Below, piece by piece: positions 1 to 8,012 of a stretch of DNA of 64,000 bases. The stretch lies in NCBI RefSeq assembly GCF_028765165.1, contig NZ_JARADB010000005.1, positions 286,601-350,600 of the forward strand, given 5' to 3'. A program made the translations under genes and the position numbers. How positions within the stretch are numbered: the first letter of the stretch is position 1; every line of letters starts with the position of its first letter. The notes under the pieces are model-generated. The model was not told the DNA's origin, ran no database searches, and saw only the letters and a list, made by a program, of their open reading frames with translations. The DNA is from Paenibacillus sp. MAHUQ-63 (lineage in GTDB: Bacteria; Bacillota; Bacilli; Paenibacillales; NBRC-103111).

Positions 1-2
1 AC

Positions 3-476
3 TTCGTGCCTGCCGCGGATCTGACGGACGAGCTGTGGGAACGTGTATTTGCGATTAATACGACGGGAACGATGCGGACCACCCGCAAGGTGCTTCCTGT
101 CTTCCTAGAAAAGAAACAAGGCGTGATCGTCAACATCGCTTCTGCCGGAGGTCTCTTCGGCTCCAGAGCGGGCGCTGCCTATACGGCTTCCAAGCATGCG
201 GTCGTCGGCTTCACGAAGAACGTCGGCTTCCAATACGCTAACCAAGGCATACGGTGCAACGCGATCGCGCCTGGCGGCGTCAGCACCAACATCAGCACGA
301 CAATCAATGCGCCGAACCCGTTCGGGATGGAGAGAGCGATGGCCGGCATGGGCTTGAATCCGCGGGCGGGCGAGCCCGGCGAAATTGCCAAAGTCGCGCT
401 GTTCCTCGCTTCCGACGACGCCAGCTTCGTGAACGGCACGGTCGTTACGGCGGATGCAGGCTGGACGGCTTACTAA
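3..476 (+). CDS. SDR family NAD(P)-dependent oxidoreductase, 3' part
   Basis: C-terminal part of a short-chain dehydrogenase/reductase; the gene begins before the window and its reading frame is open at base 3. The catalytic Ser lies in the strand NIASAGG and the Tyr-Lys pair in AAYTASKHA. The C-terminal stretch VALFLASDDASFVNGTVVTADAGW is the family's dimerisation end and cofactor-side loop. About 157 residues are visible of the usual 250, so the Rossmann glycine motif is outside. The substrate cannot be told from sequence. A terminator-like hairpin follows directly, and the next gene is convergent. Confidence 0.9.
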   Translation, partial: FVPAADLTDELWERVFAINTTGTMRTTRKVLPVFLEKKQGVIVNIASAGGLFGSRAGAAYTASKHAVVGFTKNVGFQYANQGIRCNAIAPGGVSTNISTTINAPNPFGMERAMAGMGLNPRAGEPGEIAKVALFLASDDASFVNGTVVTADAGWTAY

Positions 477-483
477 AAGAATG

Positions 484-546
484 AATCCCTCCTCGCGGTG
501 CAGCAAGGTACAAGCCTTGCGGTACTTGCGGGAGGGATTTTCTTTT
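484..546 (+). terminator. Rho-independent terminator after the SDR gene
   Basis: A perfect 9-bp stem pairs AATCCCTCC (484-492) with GGAGGGATT (531-539), followed by a T-rich run. An inner hairpin (GCAAGG/CCTTGC) fills the loop. Confidence 0.7.
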
Positions 547-555
547 GCTGGCAGA

Positions 556-1227
556 CTAGGACTGTCTTCTGCGATACAGATCTAAACTTTTGTAGCCCGC
601 GCCCAAAACTTCCTTCATCTCCGTCCGCCGCTTATCCCTCGTCTTCTCCTGTGCGGCGCTGTATACATACCGAGCCCAATCCTTTTGGTAGCCCGGGGTC
701 AGGGACTGATAGAAAGTGAGCGCCTCCGGTACATCTTGCAGATCCTGCTCCACATTCGGGATCATCTCGATGTAATCGCCCACACTTTGACTCGGCTTGG
801 AGGATACCGCGCCCTTCCGCGCCTCCTCTTTGAACCCCACTACGGTGAATACATCGTCTAACCCCACCATCCGCGCAAACTTCAGCGAGCTTGTCCCGAT
901 ATACCCTTCTTCGTCCGCACCGAGCCCTTCAAACAAGTGATCCCGGTGAATATAGGTCTCGTACACTTTATTCCCCTTCTTAGGGTACGCGGCGTACAAA
1001 TAACCGCTCTTGCTAATATGATCGTTCTCTATCACCGTATGTACGAGCTTTTGCAGCGATTCCATATCCAGCACGAAAGCAAAGATCAGATCATACCGAC
1101 TGCCGCTATGAAGCTCAGTGTCATACTGATCTAACCCGGCTAGCCGGTTTTCACCCTCCGGTTGACCGATGACGGCGGCTTTTTTGTATTTATGCAAATT
1201 CAGCTTCTCAACGATGGTCTTGGACAT
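556..1227 (-). CDS. YdeI/OmpD-associated family protein
   Basis: A 223-residue cytosolic protein. Its C-terminal third (about 165-220), with SLTPGYQKDWARYVYSAAQ followed by a basic helix and YKSLDLYRR, matches the YdeI or OmpD-associated domain, sometimes labelled bacteriocin-protection, whose biochemical role is unclear. The N-terminal 150 residues look like an independent globular domain I cannot name. The start is supported by AGGAGG 6 nt upstream. It is followed at a distance by the deaminase gene on the same strand and may share its transcript. Family assignment is from memory of the motif; function unknown. Confidence 0.7.
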   Translation of the reverse strand: MSKTIVEKLNLHKYKKAAVIGQPEGENRLAGLDQYDTELHSGSRYDLIFAFVLDMESLQKLVHTVIENDHISKSGYLYAAYPKKGNKVYETYIHRDHLFEGLGADEEGYIGTSSLKFARMVGLDDVFTVVGFKEEARKGAVSSKPSQSVGDYIEMIPNVEQDLQDVPEALTFYQSLTPGYQKDWARYVYSAAQEKTRDKRRTEMKEVLGAGYKSLDLYRRRQS

Positions 1228-1261
1228 GTCGGCCTCCTGTGGGTGTTAATGAAGTATGAGA

Positions 1262-1744
1262 TCACCGTTTCTTCACCTGAAACCGGCGGTGCAGCTCTTT
1301 AACCCGCTCCGCAAGTTCAGGCACAGGCCCGTCAATGGGAGTATCCGTGATGACATCTCCAATCGGAAGATTCCGGACCCGCGAGGCCGGAACGCCCATT
1401 TCTCCCAGCCATTGCGCCAGCTGCGCCGAGGAGCTCGCATAAACAATCCGGCCTAATCCGGCCCAGCCGTGAGCCGCAGCACACATCGGGCAGTGTTCGC
1501 CCGAGGTATAGACCGTTGCCCGGCTGCGTTCTTCCAGCGGCATATGATTAGCCGCCCAGCGTGCCAACGCGAATTCCGGGTGCTGAGTATGATCGCCTCC
1601 GGCCACGTGGTTGTGATCTTCCATAAGCACATCCCCGTCAGCTGACACCAGGATGGAACCGAACGGCTCATCGCCAGCCTCCAAAGCAGCCTCCGCAAGC
1701 TCCACACAGCGTTGCAGATATTTCAGATCCGAGTCGTTAATCAT
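1262..1744 (-). CDS. Nucleoside deaminase, cytidine/deoxycytidylate deaminase family
   Basis: A 160-residue zinc hydrolase of the CDA fold. The active-site signature is split as expected: HPEF (His and catalytic Glu, near 55-57) and EHCPMCAAAH (two Cys ligands, near 83-92). The arrangement resembles guanine deaminase and TadA-like enzymes more than cytidine deaminase, but the substrate (free base, nucleoside or tRNA adenosine) is not readable. GGAGGG 7-8 nt upstream fixes the start. It stands alone between the YdeI-like gene and the terminator of the MerR operon. Confidence 0.85.
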   Translation of the reverse strand: MINDSDLKYLQRCVELAEAALEAGDEPFGSILVSADGDVLMEDHNHVAGGDHTQHPEFALARWAANHMPLEERSRATVYTSGEHCPMCAAAHGWAGLGRIVYASSSAQLAQWLGEMGVPASRVRNLPIGDVITDTPIDGPVPELAERVKELHRRFQVKKR

Positions 1745-1799
1745 GATTTAACCCTCCAATAATTCGTTAATGGACATGCATCTATTATATCACTTGGCA

Positions 1800-1826
1800 G
1801 CAAAAAAGCCCCATACAGGGGCTTTG
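1800..1826 (-). terminator. Terminator of the MerR-SRPBCC operon
   Basis: A stem of GCCCC (1808-1812) and GGGGC (1818-1822), extended by A-T pairs, followed on the minus strand by six T residues. It ends the operon whose last gene stops at 1882. Confidence 0.75.
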
Positions 1827-1881
1827 TTACAGACTTATTGGCTATCCTATTCGGGAGCGCCCTCTCGACGCCCCTGCACCC

Positions 1882-2325
1882 TTACTTTCCACTCGCTAGC
1901 ACCGCATTCAACCGGTCAAAGTTCTGTTCGTTGCCTTCGATGCAGTACTTCTTAGCATTCTCGAACTGCTTGGCTATCTTGAAAAGCTGCCGGAAGACGA
2001 CTTTCGTACGGCCATCCACATCCTCGAAGGTAGCCGTCACTTGAAATTCCGGGGCGGACATATGCTGAATGACTATTCGTTCATTCGGGACGATCTCCAC
2101 AAATTCGCTATGATTCGGATAGTCCTTACCATCCGGGCCGTGCATAACAAAACGCCACGTACCGCCCGGCCGCATGTCGCACTCGTGAAACGTGTTGGTG
2201 AAGCCCTGCGGCCCCCACCACTGAACCAACTGCTCGGGATTCACCCAAGCTTGAAAAACCTGCTCCCGCGGGAAGTCAAACTCCCGCGTCGAGATGATCT
2301 CATTCACGCCTGCGATAGCTTCCAT
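1882..2325 (-). CDS. SRPBCC (AHSA1-type) domain protein
   Basis: A 147-residue START/Bet v1-like protein of the activator-of-Hsp90-ATPase-homologue group. Visible marks are the opening strand STREFDFPREQVFQAWVNPEQL, the WWGP turn and the GGTWRFVMHGPDG hairpin; the C-terminal helix would close a hydrophobic cavity. Such proteins bind small hydrophobic ligands, and the ligand here is unknown. It is the third gene of a MerR-led operon and follows a second SRPBCC gene by 14 nt. Strong RBS (GAGGAGGG) 5-6 nt before ATG. Confidence 0.85.
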   Translation of the reverse strand: MEAIAGVNEIISTREFDFPREQVFQAWVNPEQLVQWWGPQGFTNTFHECDMRPGGTWRFVMHGPDGKDYPNHSEFVEIVPNERIVIQHMSAPEFQVTATFEDVDGRTKVVFRQLFKIAKQFENAKKYCIEGNEQNFDRLNAVLASGK

Positions 2326-2339
2326 GATAGCCCTCCTCC

Positions 2340-2771
2340 TTAGAGTGACTTGCCTAACGCATCCAGCATCTCTTTGGTACCATGCTCGCGGATCTCCGGC
2401 GTATCGTGTCCGTCGAAGAACGCTCCTTGCTCGGTGAAAACCAGCTTCGTGCCGCCCTCGACCTGGAAGAACTCGATCGTCGTCAGCGAAGCGGAGATGC
2501 GCGTATCGCCCGCATCCAGCGTGTATGTGTAGACGATGCGCTGCTCGTTTACGATCTCTTGGTAGGAAGCGTCATAGGTAAAGACAGGTCCCTCTGGCGG
2601 ACCTCCGCTGCTGTATTCGCGGCCGCCAACCCGGAATTCGAAGATTTCGGGCTTCGAAAACCACTTGGATTTCTCGGCCTGGTCAGACCAAGCGCTGTAT
2701 ACCTTCCCAAGCGATGCGGCATAGGTGCGCTCAACCACGAAAGTGGCGTGTTTAACGAATCTTTCAATCAT
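2340..2771 (-). CDS. SRPBCC domain protein
   Basis: A 143-residue second START-like protein with FVVERTYAASLGKVYSAWSD, the KSKWFSKPE segment and a C-terminal helix EIREHGTKEMLDALGKSL. It differs clearly from the downstream SRPBCC protein, so the pair is not a recent duplication. Its ATG overlaps the MerR gene stop in ATGA, and its ribosome binding site lies in the last MerR codons, which implies translational coupling. A role as ligand-binding partner of the regulator's response is inference. Confidence 0.85.
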   Translation of the reverse strand: MIERFVKHATFVVERTYAASLGKVYSAWSDQAEKSKWFSKPEIFEFRVGGREYSSGGPPEGPVFTYDASYQEIVNEQRIVYTYTLDAGDTRISASLTTIEFFQVEGGTKLVFTEQGAFFDGHDTPEIREHGTKEMLDALGKSL

Positions 2772-3274
2772 GATTCATCCTCCTCTGATTTCGTTCCATT
2801 CGTTTCATTGCCTAGGAATTTCCCCAGCGCATTCAGACTGTGCTCCCAGCTCGTCCGCCGCTCGAAGACAAGCTTCTCATGGCTTTTCTTCATCGCTTGC
2901 AGCAATCCTGTGAAGTCTTCCACAGTTAATGGCGCATTTCGTTGAATCGACTTCGATACGTGTTGAAGCTGCTCAAGGAGCTTCTGCTGGAGATTAATTT
3001 GCTCTTTGATCCGAGCCATTTGCAGGTCAACAATCTCAAGCGCACTGATCCGTCCCCCGGTCAGGAGAGTCTTAATCTCGTCAAGCGACAAGCCCAGCTC
3101 CTTCAGCGATACGATCTGCTGCAGCCGCGAGAGGTCGGATTCGTTGTACAGCCTGTGACCGGAATCCGTCTGATCGGACGGCGAGAATAAGCCGATTTGA
3201 TCATAGAAACGCAGGGTTCGAACGGTGAGTCCCGTTAATTGCGCAAGATCTCCTACCTTCCAATGTCGTTTCAT
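2768..3274 (-). CDS. MerR family transcriptional regulator
   Basis: A cytosolic DNA-binding activator of about 168 residues. The N-terminal winged helix-turn-helix (WKVGDLAQLTGLTVRTLRFYDQ, then GLFSP and GHRLYNESDL) is canonical. A long coiled-coil dimerisation helix follows, and the C-terminal part to the acidic end SEEDES is a small ligand-binding region without the Cys signatures of metal sensors. ATG at 3274 is preferred over the GTG two codons upstream because AAGGAG sits 5 nt before it. It leads the operon with two SRPBCC genes and very likely controls its own 19-bp-spacer promoter. Confidence 0.9.
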   Translation of the reverse strand: MKRHWKVGDLAQLTGLTVRTLRFYDQIGLFSPSDQTDSGHRLYNESDLSRLQQIVSLKELGLSLDEIKTLLTGGRISALEIVDLQMARIKEQINLQQKLLEQLQHVSKSIQRNAPLTVEDFTGLLQAMKKSHEKLVFERRTSWEHSLNALGKFLGNETNGTKSEEDES

Positions 3275-3315
3275 GGCCACTCCTTCGTTAGCGCTAACTG
3301 CTTACCGGTAATTTG

Positions 3316-3346
3316 ATTATAAAAGATGACGTAACGTAAGGTGCAA
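3316..3346 (-). promoter_or_regulatory. MerR-type promoter with 19-bp spacer
   Basis: On the minus strand TTGCAC (3341-3346) and a perfect TATAAT (3316-3321) are exactly 19 bp apart. The spacer holds the imperfect dyad TGACGT-A-ACGTAA. An over-long spacer with an internal dyad is the hallmark of promoters twisted open by MerR regulators. Confidence 0.7.
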
Positions 3347-3356
3347 GAGGGAATTT

Positions 3357-3384
3357 CAAAAAAAGCACCCCGTAAGAGTGCCTT
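3357..3384 (-). terminator. Terminator of the terC-like gene
   Basis: Minus-strand stem GGCACTC/GGGGTGC (with wobble pairs) around a TTAC loop, followed by at least seven T residues. It lies just after the stop at 3401. Confidence 0.7.
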
Positions 3385-3400
3385 CAATGATCATCCAATG

Positions 3401-4174
3401 CTAGGATGGATCGGCTTGGGAGCGTTTTTTGCCCGGTGCGAACCAGCCGACTAGAGCTATAACAACCAAAACGCCGTAGAATACCAACGTCCAGCCCGTG
3501 CTATGCGGGAAATCATGGCCCAGAATGCCAATATCCCCATGAGCCAAGGTAATGACGGCAAGCTTCACGCCCACCCAAGCTACAATTGCATAAGCCGTTG
3601 TCTCCAGCGAGGGGCGCTGCTCAAGCAGCTTCACGAACCATGTCGCCGCATACTTGATTAAGATGAGCCCCGCGACGCCGCCGAGCACGACGACAATAAA
3701 CTGCCCGCCGTCCATACCGCCGAAATCGCCAAGCGGGGAATCCGGCAGACCCAACGCGAGAGCCACGGCTGCTAGAATGGAATCAATGGCAAAAGCGAGA
3801 TCCGCGAACGCAATTTTGCCAACCGTCGGCCAGAAGCCCTGTCCGGCGGAATCTTTGGCGTCTTTGCCGTGAGCGCCGCCCTTTCCTTTGTTCAGGCGCG
3901 CCGCAATGATGTGCTTTAACCCGAGATACAAGAGGTAAGCCGCACCAATCGCCTGCACTTGCCATACGTTCGCGATGAACGAAATCGCGAAGAGCGCCAC
4001 AAACCGGAAAGCGAAAGCCATGATAATTCCATAGTTAATGGCTCGCTTCTTCTGGTCTTCCGGCAAGTGCTTCGCGATCACCGCCAAAACAAGCGCATTG
4101 TCGGCCGATAGTAAGCCCTCTAAACCAATCAGAATAATTAATGTCCATGCATACTGCAGCCAAAGTGATTCCAA
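3401..4174 (-). CDS. TerC family integral membrane protein (YkoY-like)
   Basis: A 257-residue protein with about seven membrane helices. The family's acidic membrane motifs are present: EGLLSADNALVLAVIA near residue 20 and FADLAFAIDSILAAVALA near 125. A hydrophilic Gly/Lys-rich loop separates the two halves. TerC proteins of this group have been linked to manganese export and metal loading of secreted enzymes in Bacillus; applying that here is inference. The start is TTG with AGAGGAG about 7 nt upstream. I looked for a yybP-ykoY manganese riboswitch in the leader and did not see one. Confidence 0.88.
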   Translation of the reverse strand: MESLWLQYAWTLIILIGLEGLLSADNALVLAVIAKHLPEDQKKRAINYGIIMAFAFRFVALFAISFIANVWQVQAIGAAYLLYLGLKHIIAARLNKGKGGAHGKDAKDSAGQGFWPTVGKIAFADLAFAIDSILAAVALALGLPDSPLGDFGGMDGGQFIVVVLGGVAGLILIKYAATWFVKLLEQRPSLETTAYAIVAWVGVKLAVITLAHGDIGILGHDFPHSTGWTLVFYGVLVVIALVGWFAPGKKRSQADPS

Positions 4175-4320
4175 TTTACCTTCTCCTCTACGAAAAAGAA
4201 TACTGTCGGCACTAATCTTAATTTATAGCGTAATGATGTCCTCCTCCTCCATTTTAGCTTAGATAAATCGGGCTTTACAAATTTTACCTCGCACCCGGTA
4301 CAGGAGTGATTCACGTTGAA

Positions 4321-4366
4321 ACAAAAGGGCTGTCCGCATGCAGGAATTCCTGCAACGGGACAGCCC
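4321..4366 (-). terminator. Terminator of the M56 peptidase gene
   Basis: GGGCTGTCC/GGACAGCCC (4327-4335 with 4358-4366) encloses a perfect 14-bp palindrome, GCAGGAATTCCTGC; on the minus strand TTTTGTTT follows. Confidence 0.75.
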
Positions 4367-4383
4367 TCAATTATCCTATTTAA

Positions 4384-5862
4384 TTACCGGGCGGATGGAG
4401 CGCTCTCCGCTGTCGGTGCTGCAGGCCGCGACTGCTCTGGCGAGGTCTCGGTTACGGAGCTCCCGGCAGGAATGACCCTTGGTGCCGGTGCAGGCGCCGA
4501 CTGTCGTTCCGAAGGTACAGCCCTCGGCTTCTGGGCTTGCGCCGCGGCCGGCCGTGACTCTTGGACGGGCACCCGTCTCTCTGAAGCTGCCGGCGCCGCT
4601 GTCGGTTCCCTTGTCGAAGCTACAGGCATCGGACGCTGGTCCGCTGCTGCCGGACGCGTTTCTGCCGGTTGCGGCTTAGCTTCCGTTTTTGTTGAGTCCG
4701 CTCCTGCGGAATCCGACAACTGGGCCGAATTGTCTGCAACACTTTGCAGCTGATCTCCCGCACCGGCCGGCTTCGTGGAACTCTCCGGCATCACCTGCTG
4801 CTCACTGCCGGCCGGTTTATCCGCCGATGTGATTGCGGAGCTCGCCAGCGGCGAAGAAGTCGATTCCATTGGGGGATTGGTTAACGTACATCCGCTAATG
4901 AATACCATGATTGCCGCACCAAGGAACGACCACCGGTAGGATTGGGCCTTAAACTGTTTGATCATTCTCATTCTCCTTTGCAATTGCACTTTTTGTCCTA
5001 TCCAATTGACACTGCCCATCGCTCTGGCAGGCTGCGAGAAGCTCTCCAACAGTTTGATCAACGTGTATCCGTAGTCCTGTCGTTGTTCCGGATTCAAGCA
5101 GCTGAGCGCCAGAGCGTCGCTCGCGATCTCCTGATCGTCCCGCATACGGCGGTAGGCGTACCATAGTACGGGATTAAACCAATGAATAATGAGCAATGCA
5201 TACATAAGTCCATTGACCTTAATATCGTTTCTTTTGCTATGAGCTAGTTCATGCAGGAAAATATGCCGCCATTCGTCATCGTTCAAGCTGCCGGCCAAGT
5301 TATGAGGGATGATGAGGACAGGTTTTAGGAAACCGAAAAGAGCCGGGCTTGCCAACTGGCTGGATTGAACCAGACCGATAGAGGTTTGGACGCCCATCCT
5401 TGTTTTACACTCATAAAACAGCTCCCGAACCCGCGTGTCGGTTACCGCAACTGTGTCTCTTTTCAGCTTAAGGGCAAAGATCCCGTTCACCCAGACGGTG
5501 TAGGCAGCCAGCAGACACACCCCAACGACCCAAATAAGCACGAATACATGCCGGTATGTGAATGAGTCCGTGGCGCCCTGATCCGCCCCAACCATCCTAT
5601 CTGGACTAAGTTGTACATCGGAGTAAAAGGAATTAGAGTAGTCAATCCAATGATAGATACTAAATTCGCTCTCCGGCCCCCACGGCAGAATTAACCGCAT
5701 GATAACGAGCAGCCACATCAAATAAAGCCACCGCGGCTTCAGCCGATTCTTGAATACCTGCTGAAACACCACAATCAAAGCAACCAGGATCGCAGCCATG
5801 AGCGAGACAGAGCAAACCCAATTGAATAGACCCGCAAGATGTTCTGTGAGTAATCGAATCAC
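4384..5862 (-). CDS. BlaR1-like M56 family membrane metallopeptidase
   Basis: A 492-residue protein with transmembrane segments near 13-34, 45-60, 105-130 and 311-324. The cytosolic zinc protease domain has HELAH at 204-208 and a probable third ligand in the DDQEIASDA helix near 245. BlaR1/MecR1 proteins sense a signal outside and cleave the BlaI repressor inside. Here the extracellular penicillin-binding sensor is absent: after FISGCT (Cys325, in lipobox-like context) come 167 Pro/Ala/Ser/Thr/Glu-rich residues with no SxxK or KTG motif. The start is GTG. It lies 68 nt downstream of the blaI-like gene, probably in one operon. The signal sensed is unknown. Confidence 0.85.
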   Translation of the reverse strand: MIRLLTEHLAGLFNWVCSVSLMAAILVALIVVFQQVFKNRLKPRWLYLMWLLVIMRLILPWGPESEFSIYHWIDYSNSFYSDVQLSPDRMVGADQGATDSFTYRHVFVLIWVVGVCLLAAYTVWVNGIFALKLKRDTVAVTDTRVRELFYECKTRMGVQTSIGLVQSSQLASPALFGFLKPVLIIPHNLAGSLNDDEWRHIFLHELAHSKRNDIKVNGLMYALLIIHWFNPVLWYAYRRMRDDQEIASDALALSCLNPEQRQDYGYTLIKLLESFSQPARAMGSVNWIGQKVQLQRRMRMIKQFKAQSYRWSFLGAAIMVFISGCTLTNPPMESTSSPLASSAITSADKPAGSEQQVMPESSTKPAGAGDQLQSVADNSAQLSDSAGADSTKTEAKPQPAETRPAAADQRPMPVASTREPTAAPAASERRVPVQESRPAAAQAQKPRAVPSERQSAPAPAPRVIPAGSSVTETSPEQSRPAAPTAESAPSAR

Positions 5863-5930
5863 GCTTACCCTACCCTTCTCTATTGGAGTTAATAAGATTA
5901 TTAGTGTCGGTTTGGCTCTTCATGGAGCAC

Positions 5931-6308
5931 TTACTCCTTGGCTTTATCATCGAGAATATGTCTTAATTCTTTGATGTCTTCCGAGGACAATTTTTCTTCT
6001 TTTAGAAAGTTGACCAGCAATGGCTTAAAGGCGCCTCCAGATATTCTTTTCAAGAAGGAGGCCGTTTCCGACCTGACGCATTCGTCTTCGGAGACCAACG
6101 TATAGTAGGCATACACCTTGCCTTCTTGCGAATAAGCAATCGCCCCTTTCTGTACTAATCTGTTCATAAGCGTTCTTATCGTTTTGGGCTTCCAGTCCGT
6201 GTAGTCTTCTAAGGCCTCTATGACCTCATTGGCAGATCTGGGCGACTTAGACCAGAGAACCTTCATGACTTCCCATTCCGCGTCCGAAATTTGGGGAATT
6301 TGGCTCAT
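5931..6308 (-). CDS. BlaI/MecI/CopY family transcriptional repressor
   Basis: A 125-residue winged-helix repressor: ISDAEWEVMKVLWSKSPRSANEV, then WKPKTIRTLMNRLVQKGAI as the recognition helix and wing, and a C-terminal dimerisation helix ending KELRHILDDKAKE. ATG at 6308 is chosen because AGGAGG lies 8 nt upstream; an upstream ATG would add a 15-residue tail with no RBS. Two consensus BlaI operators lie 25-63 bp before the start, so it almost certainly autoregulates. The M56 peptidase that should inactivate it follows on the same strand. Confidence 0.93.
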   Translation of the reverse strand: MSQIPQISDAEWEVMKVLWSKSPRSANEVIEALEDYTDWKPKTIRTLMNRLVQKGAIAYSQEGKVYAYYTLVSEDECVRSETASFLKRISGGAFKPLLVNFLKEEKLSSEDIKELRHILDDKAKE

Positions 6309-6332
6309 CCTTGTACCTCCTTGCATCGATTG

Positions 6333-6371
6333 ATTACATATGTAATACAACATCCATATTACAAGTGTAAT
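6333..6371. promoter_or_regulatory. Tandem BlaI-type operators
   Basis: Two 14-bp dyads, ATTACATATGTAAT (6333-6346, perfect) and ATTACAAGTGTAAT (6358-6371), have centres 25 bp apart. The TACA-N2-TGTA core is the known BlaI/MecI recognition sequence. They sit between blaI and the divergent catalase gene and could affect both. Confidence 0.85.
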
Positions 6372-6497
6372 CTTCTATTGTCAAATTCAACGCAGCTTCC
6401 GTCCGAATCAGTTCTCTACCTTGTCATATTCCCATTGAACCTATTCATACCTTTAATATGTCCATACAAATTGCAGAGCGGCATGGGAGGTTGCGAG

Positions 6498-7859
6498 ATG
6501 AACGGGAATAAGGGGAATCACCCTGACCAATGGCCGGGAGATACACCGGCGGCTTTACATTCGCAGACAGTTGGCGAAAGAGGCCCCGTATTGGAACAGG
6601 ACAGTGTCCTGCATGAAACGCTGGAGACTTTTGTCCATTCGAATTTATTGGAGAGGCCTGTACATGTCAAAGGTTATGGCGCATTCGGCTGCTTTCAGAC
6701 CGTGAATGCCATGTCGGCCTACACACAGCTATGTTTCTTGCAAAATCCGGGTCAGCAGGTGCCCGTCACGGTCAGATTCTCCCTTGCCGTCAGCAATAAA
6801 GGCACGCCGGATACACCTCGCAACGTGCGAGGGTTCGCCACTAAGTTCTATACGGATCAGGGCGTCTTCGATCTTGTCTGCAACCATATCCCTGTATTTT
6901 CTGTCCGAGACGCCATCCGCTTCCCGGCATTCATCAAGTCCCTCCTGCCATCACCGGTCAATAATCTCCTTGACCCGGAGCGATTCTGGAGCTTCGTCGC
7001 CCAGACTCCGGAATCCACGAACTTTATCGTTTGGCTCTACTCCGACGTTGGCACCGTCAAGAGCTTTCGCCACATCTCGGGTCACAGCGTCAATACATAC
7101 GTATGGAAGAACGCACAAGGCGTCCGCACCTATGTCAAATATCACTGGATGCCGCTTGCGGGCGTGCAGTACATCGACCAACAAGAGGCTGCCCGGCTTG
7201 CCGGCGAGAATCCCGATTATGCAGGCAAGGATCTTTTCGACACGCTGAACGCGGGAAACACAGTTGAATACGGCCTTTACGTACAGCTGATGGACCCTGT
7301 GGACGAGGCGTCTCTCCCTTACGACCCGCTTGACCCTACGAAGGTATGGGATGAGCAGCAATATCCCCTGCACCCGGTTGGCAGATTGATCTTAAACCGC
7401 AATCCGCATAATTATAAGGAGCAAGTAGAGAAGTTAGCCTTCTCTCCTTCCAACCTGCTCGAAGGCGCCGAGTTATCGGATGATAAGCTGCTGCAGGGGC
7501 GTGCCAATATTTACTCGGATTCACAGCGGCGGCGGCTGGGACCGGACTTCCGCCATATTCCGATCAATCATCAGCAGAACTGGTCGCCTGAATCGCTTGT
7601 GACCAGCGGTAACGGCAGATTCGTCGAAGGACGTCTCGGACGGTCCGACATCTCCAAGCAAGACGACTTCACGCAAGCCGGTCAGTTCTATCTTGCTCTT
7701 GCACCGTTGCAGCGGGAGCACTTGGCCGATCATCTAGCCGGTGATCTTGCCCAGGTATCACACGGGACGCAACATACTGTGCTTAGATATCTGTACCAAG
7801 CATCAGCCGAACTTGGCGAACGAGTCGCCACAAAGATACAAATGCATGGAAGTAGATGA
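6498..7859 (+). CDS. Heme catalase family protein
   Basis: A 453-residue monofunctional-catalase homologue that would disproportionate hydrogen peroxide. The distal His56 lies in PVHVKGYGAFG, the Asn in DLVCNHIPVF (129), and the proximal heme Tyr339 in ANIYSDSQRRRLG, so the catalytic set looks complete. The sequence is divergent: CNHIPVFSVRD replaces the common GNNTPVFFIRD. The start at 6498 has GGGAGG 7 nt upstream; the in-frame extension to 6291 runs through the blaI promoter and is rejected. No PerR box was seen. It is transcribed away from blaI and ends in a strong terminator. Confidence 0.9.
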   Translation: MNGNKGNHPDQWPGDTPAALHSQTVGERGPVLEQDSVLHETLETFVHSNLLERPVHVKGYGAFGCFQTVNAMSAYTQLCFLQNPGQQVPVTVRFSLAVSNKGTPDTPRNVRGFATKFYTDQGVFDLVCNHIPVFSVRDAIRFPAFIKSLLPSPVNNLLDPERFWSFVAQTPESTNFIVWLYSDVGTVKSFRHISGHSVNTYVWKNAQGVRTYVKYHWMPLAGVQYIDQQEAARLAGENPDYAGKDLFDTLNAGNTVEYGLYVQLMDPVDEASLPYDPLDPTKVWDEQQYPLHPVGRLILNRNPHNYKEQVEKLAFSPSNLLEGAELSDDKLLQGRANIYSDSQRRRLGPDFRHIPINHQQNWSPESLVTSGNGRFVEGRLGRSDISKQDDFTQAGQFYLALAPLQREHLADHLAGDLAQVSHGTQHTVLRYLYQASAELGERVATKIQMHGSR

Positions 7860-7870
7860 GAGAACAGCCA

Positions 7871-7898
7871 GGGCACCCCGATCGGGGTGCCCCTTTTC
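7871..7898 (+). terminator. Terminator after the catalase gene
   Basis: Perfect self-complementary stem GGGCACCCCG-AT-CGGGGTGCCC (7871-7892) followed by TTTT. Confidence 0.85.
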
Positions 7899-7915
7899 CA
7901 TGTTAGCCATCTATT

Positions 7916-7969
7916 TTTACGTAATATTTACATATAGTTCTAATAGAGTTTACAAAAGATTTCTATGAT
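7916..7969 (+). promoter_or_regulatory. PhoP-type box and promoter
   Basis: Four half-sites in exact 11-bp phase: TTTACG (7916), TTTACA (7927), TTCTAA (7938) and TTTACA (7949), each separated by 5 nt. A -10 hexamer TATGAT lies at 7964-7969. With a start near 7976 the box spans about -60 to -22, the arrangement known for PhoP-activated Bacillus promoters, which lack a good -35. Confidence 0.7.
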
Positions 7970-8012
7970 AGTAGTAAGCTTCATAGAACTTTACTTTAGA
8001 GGGGTGTACACG

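Noticed and set aside
4175..4320. yybP-ykoY manganese riboswitch before the TerC-family gene
   Set aside because: The conserved riboswitch core was not found, and only about 145 bp separate the gene from the neighbouring terminator.
4384..4900. Penicillin-binding sensor domain in the M56 protein
   Set aside because: The C-terminal 167 residues are low-complexity and lack SxxK and KTG motifs.
6291..6497. Longer N-terminus for the catalase
   Set aside because: The in-frame extension runs through the BlaI operators and has no ribosome binding site; 6498 has GGGAGG at the right distance.
6372..6497. PerR box in front of the catalase gene
   Set aside because: No TTATAATNATTATAA-like dyad is present.
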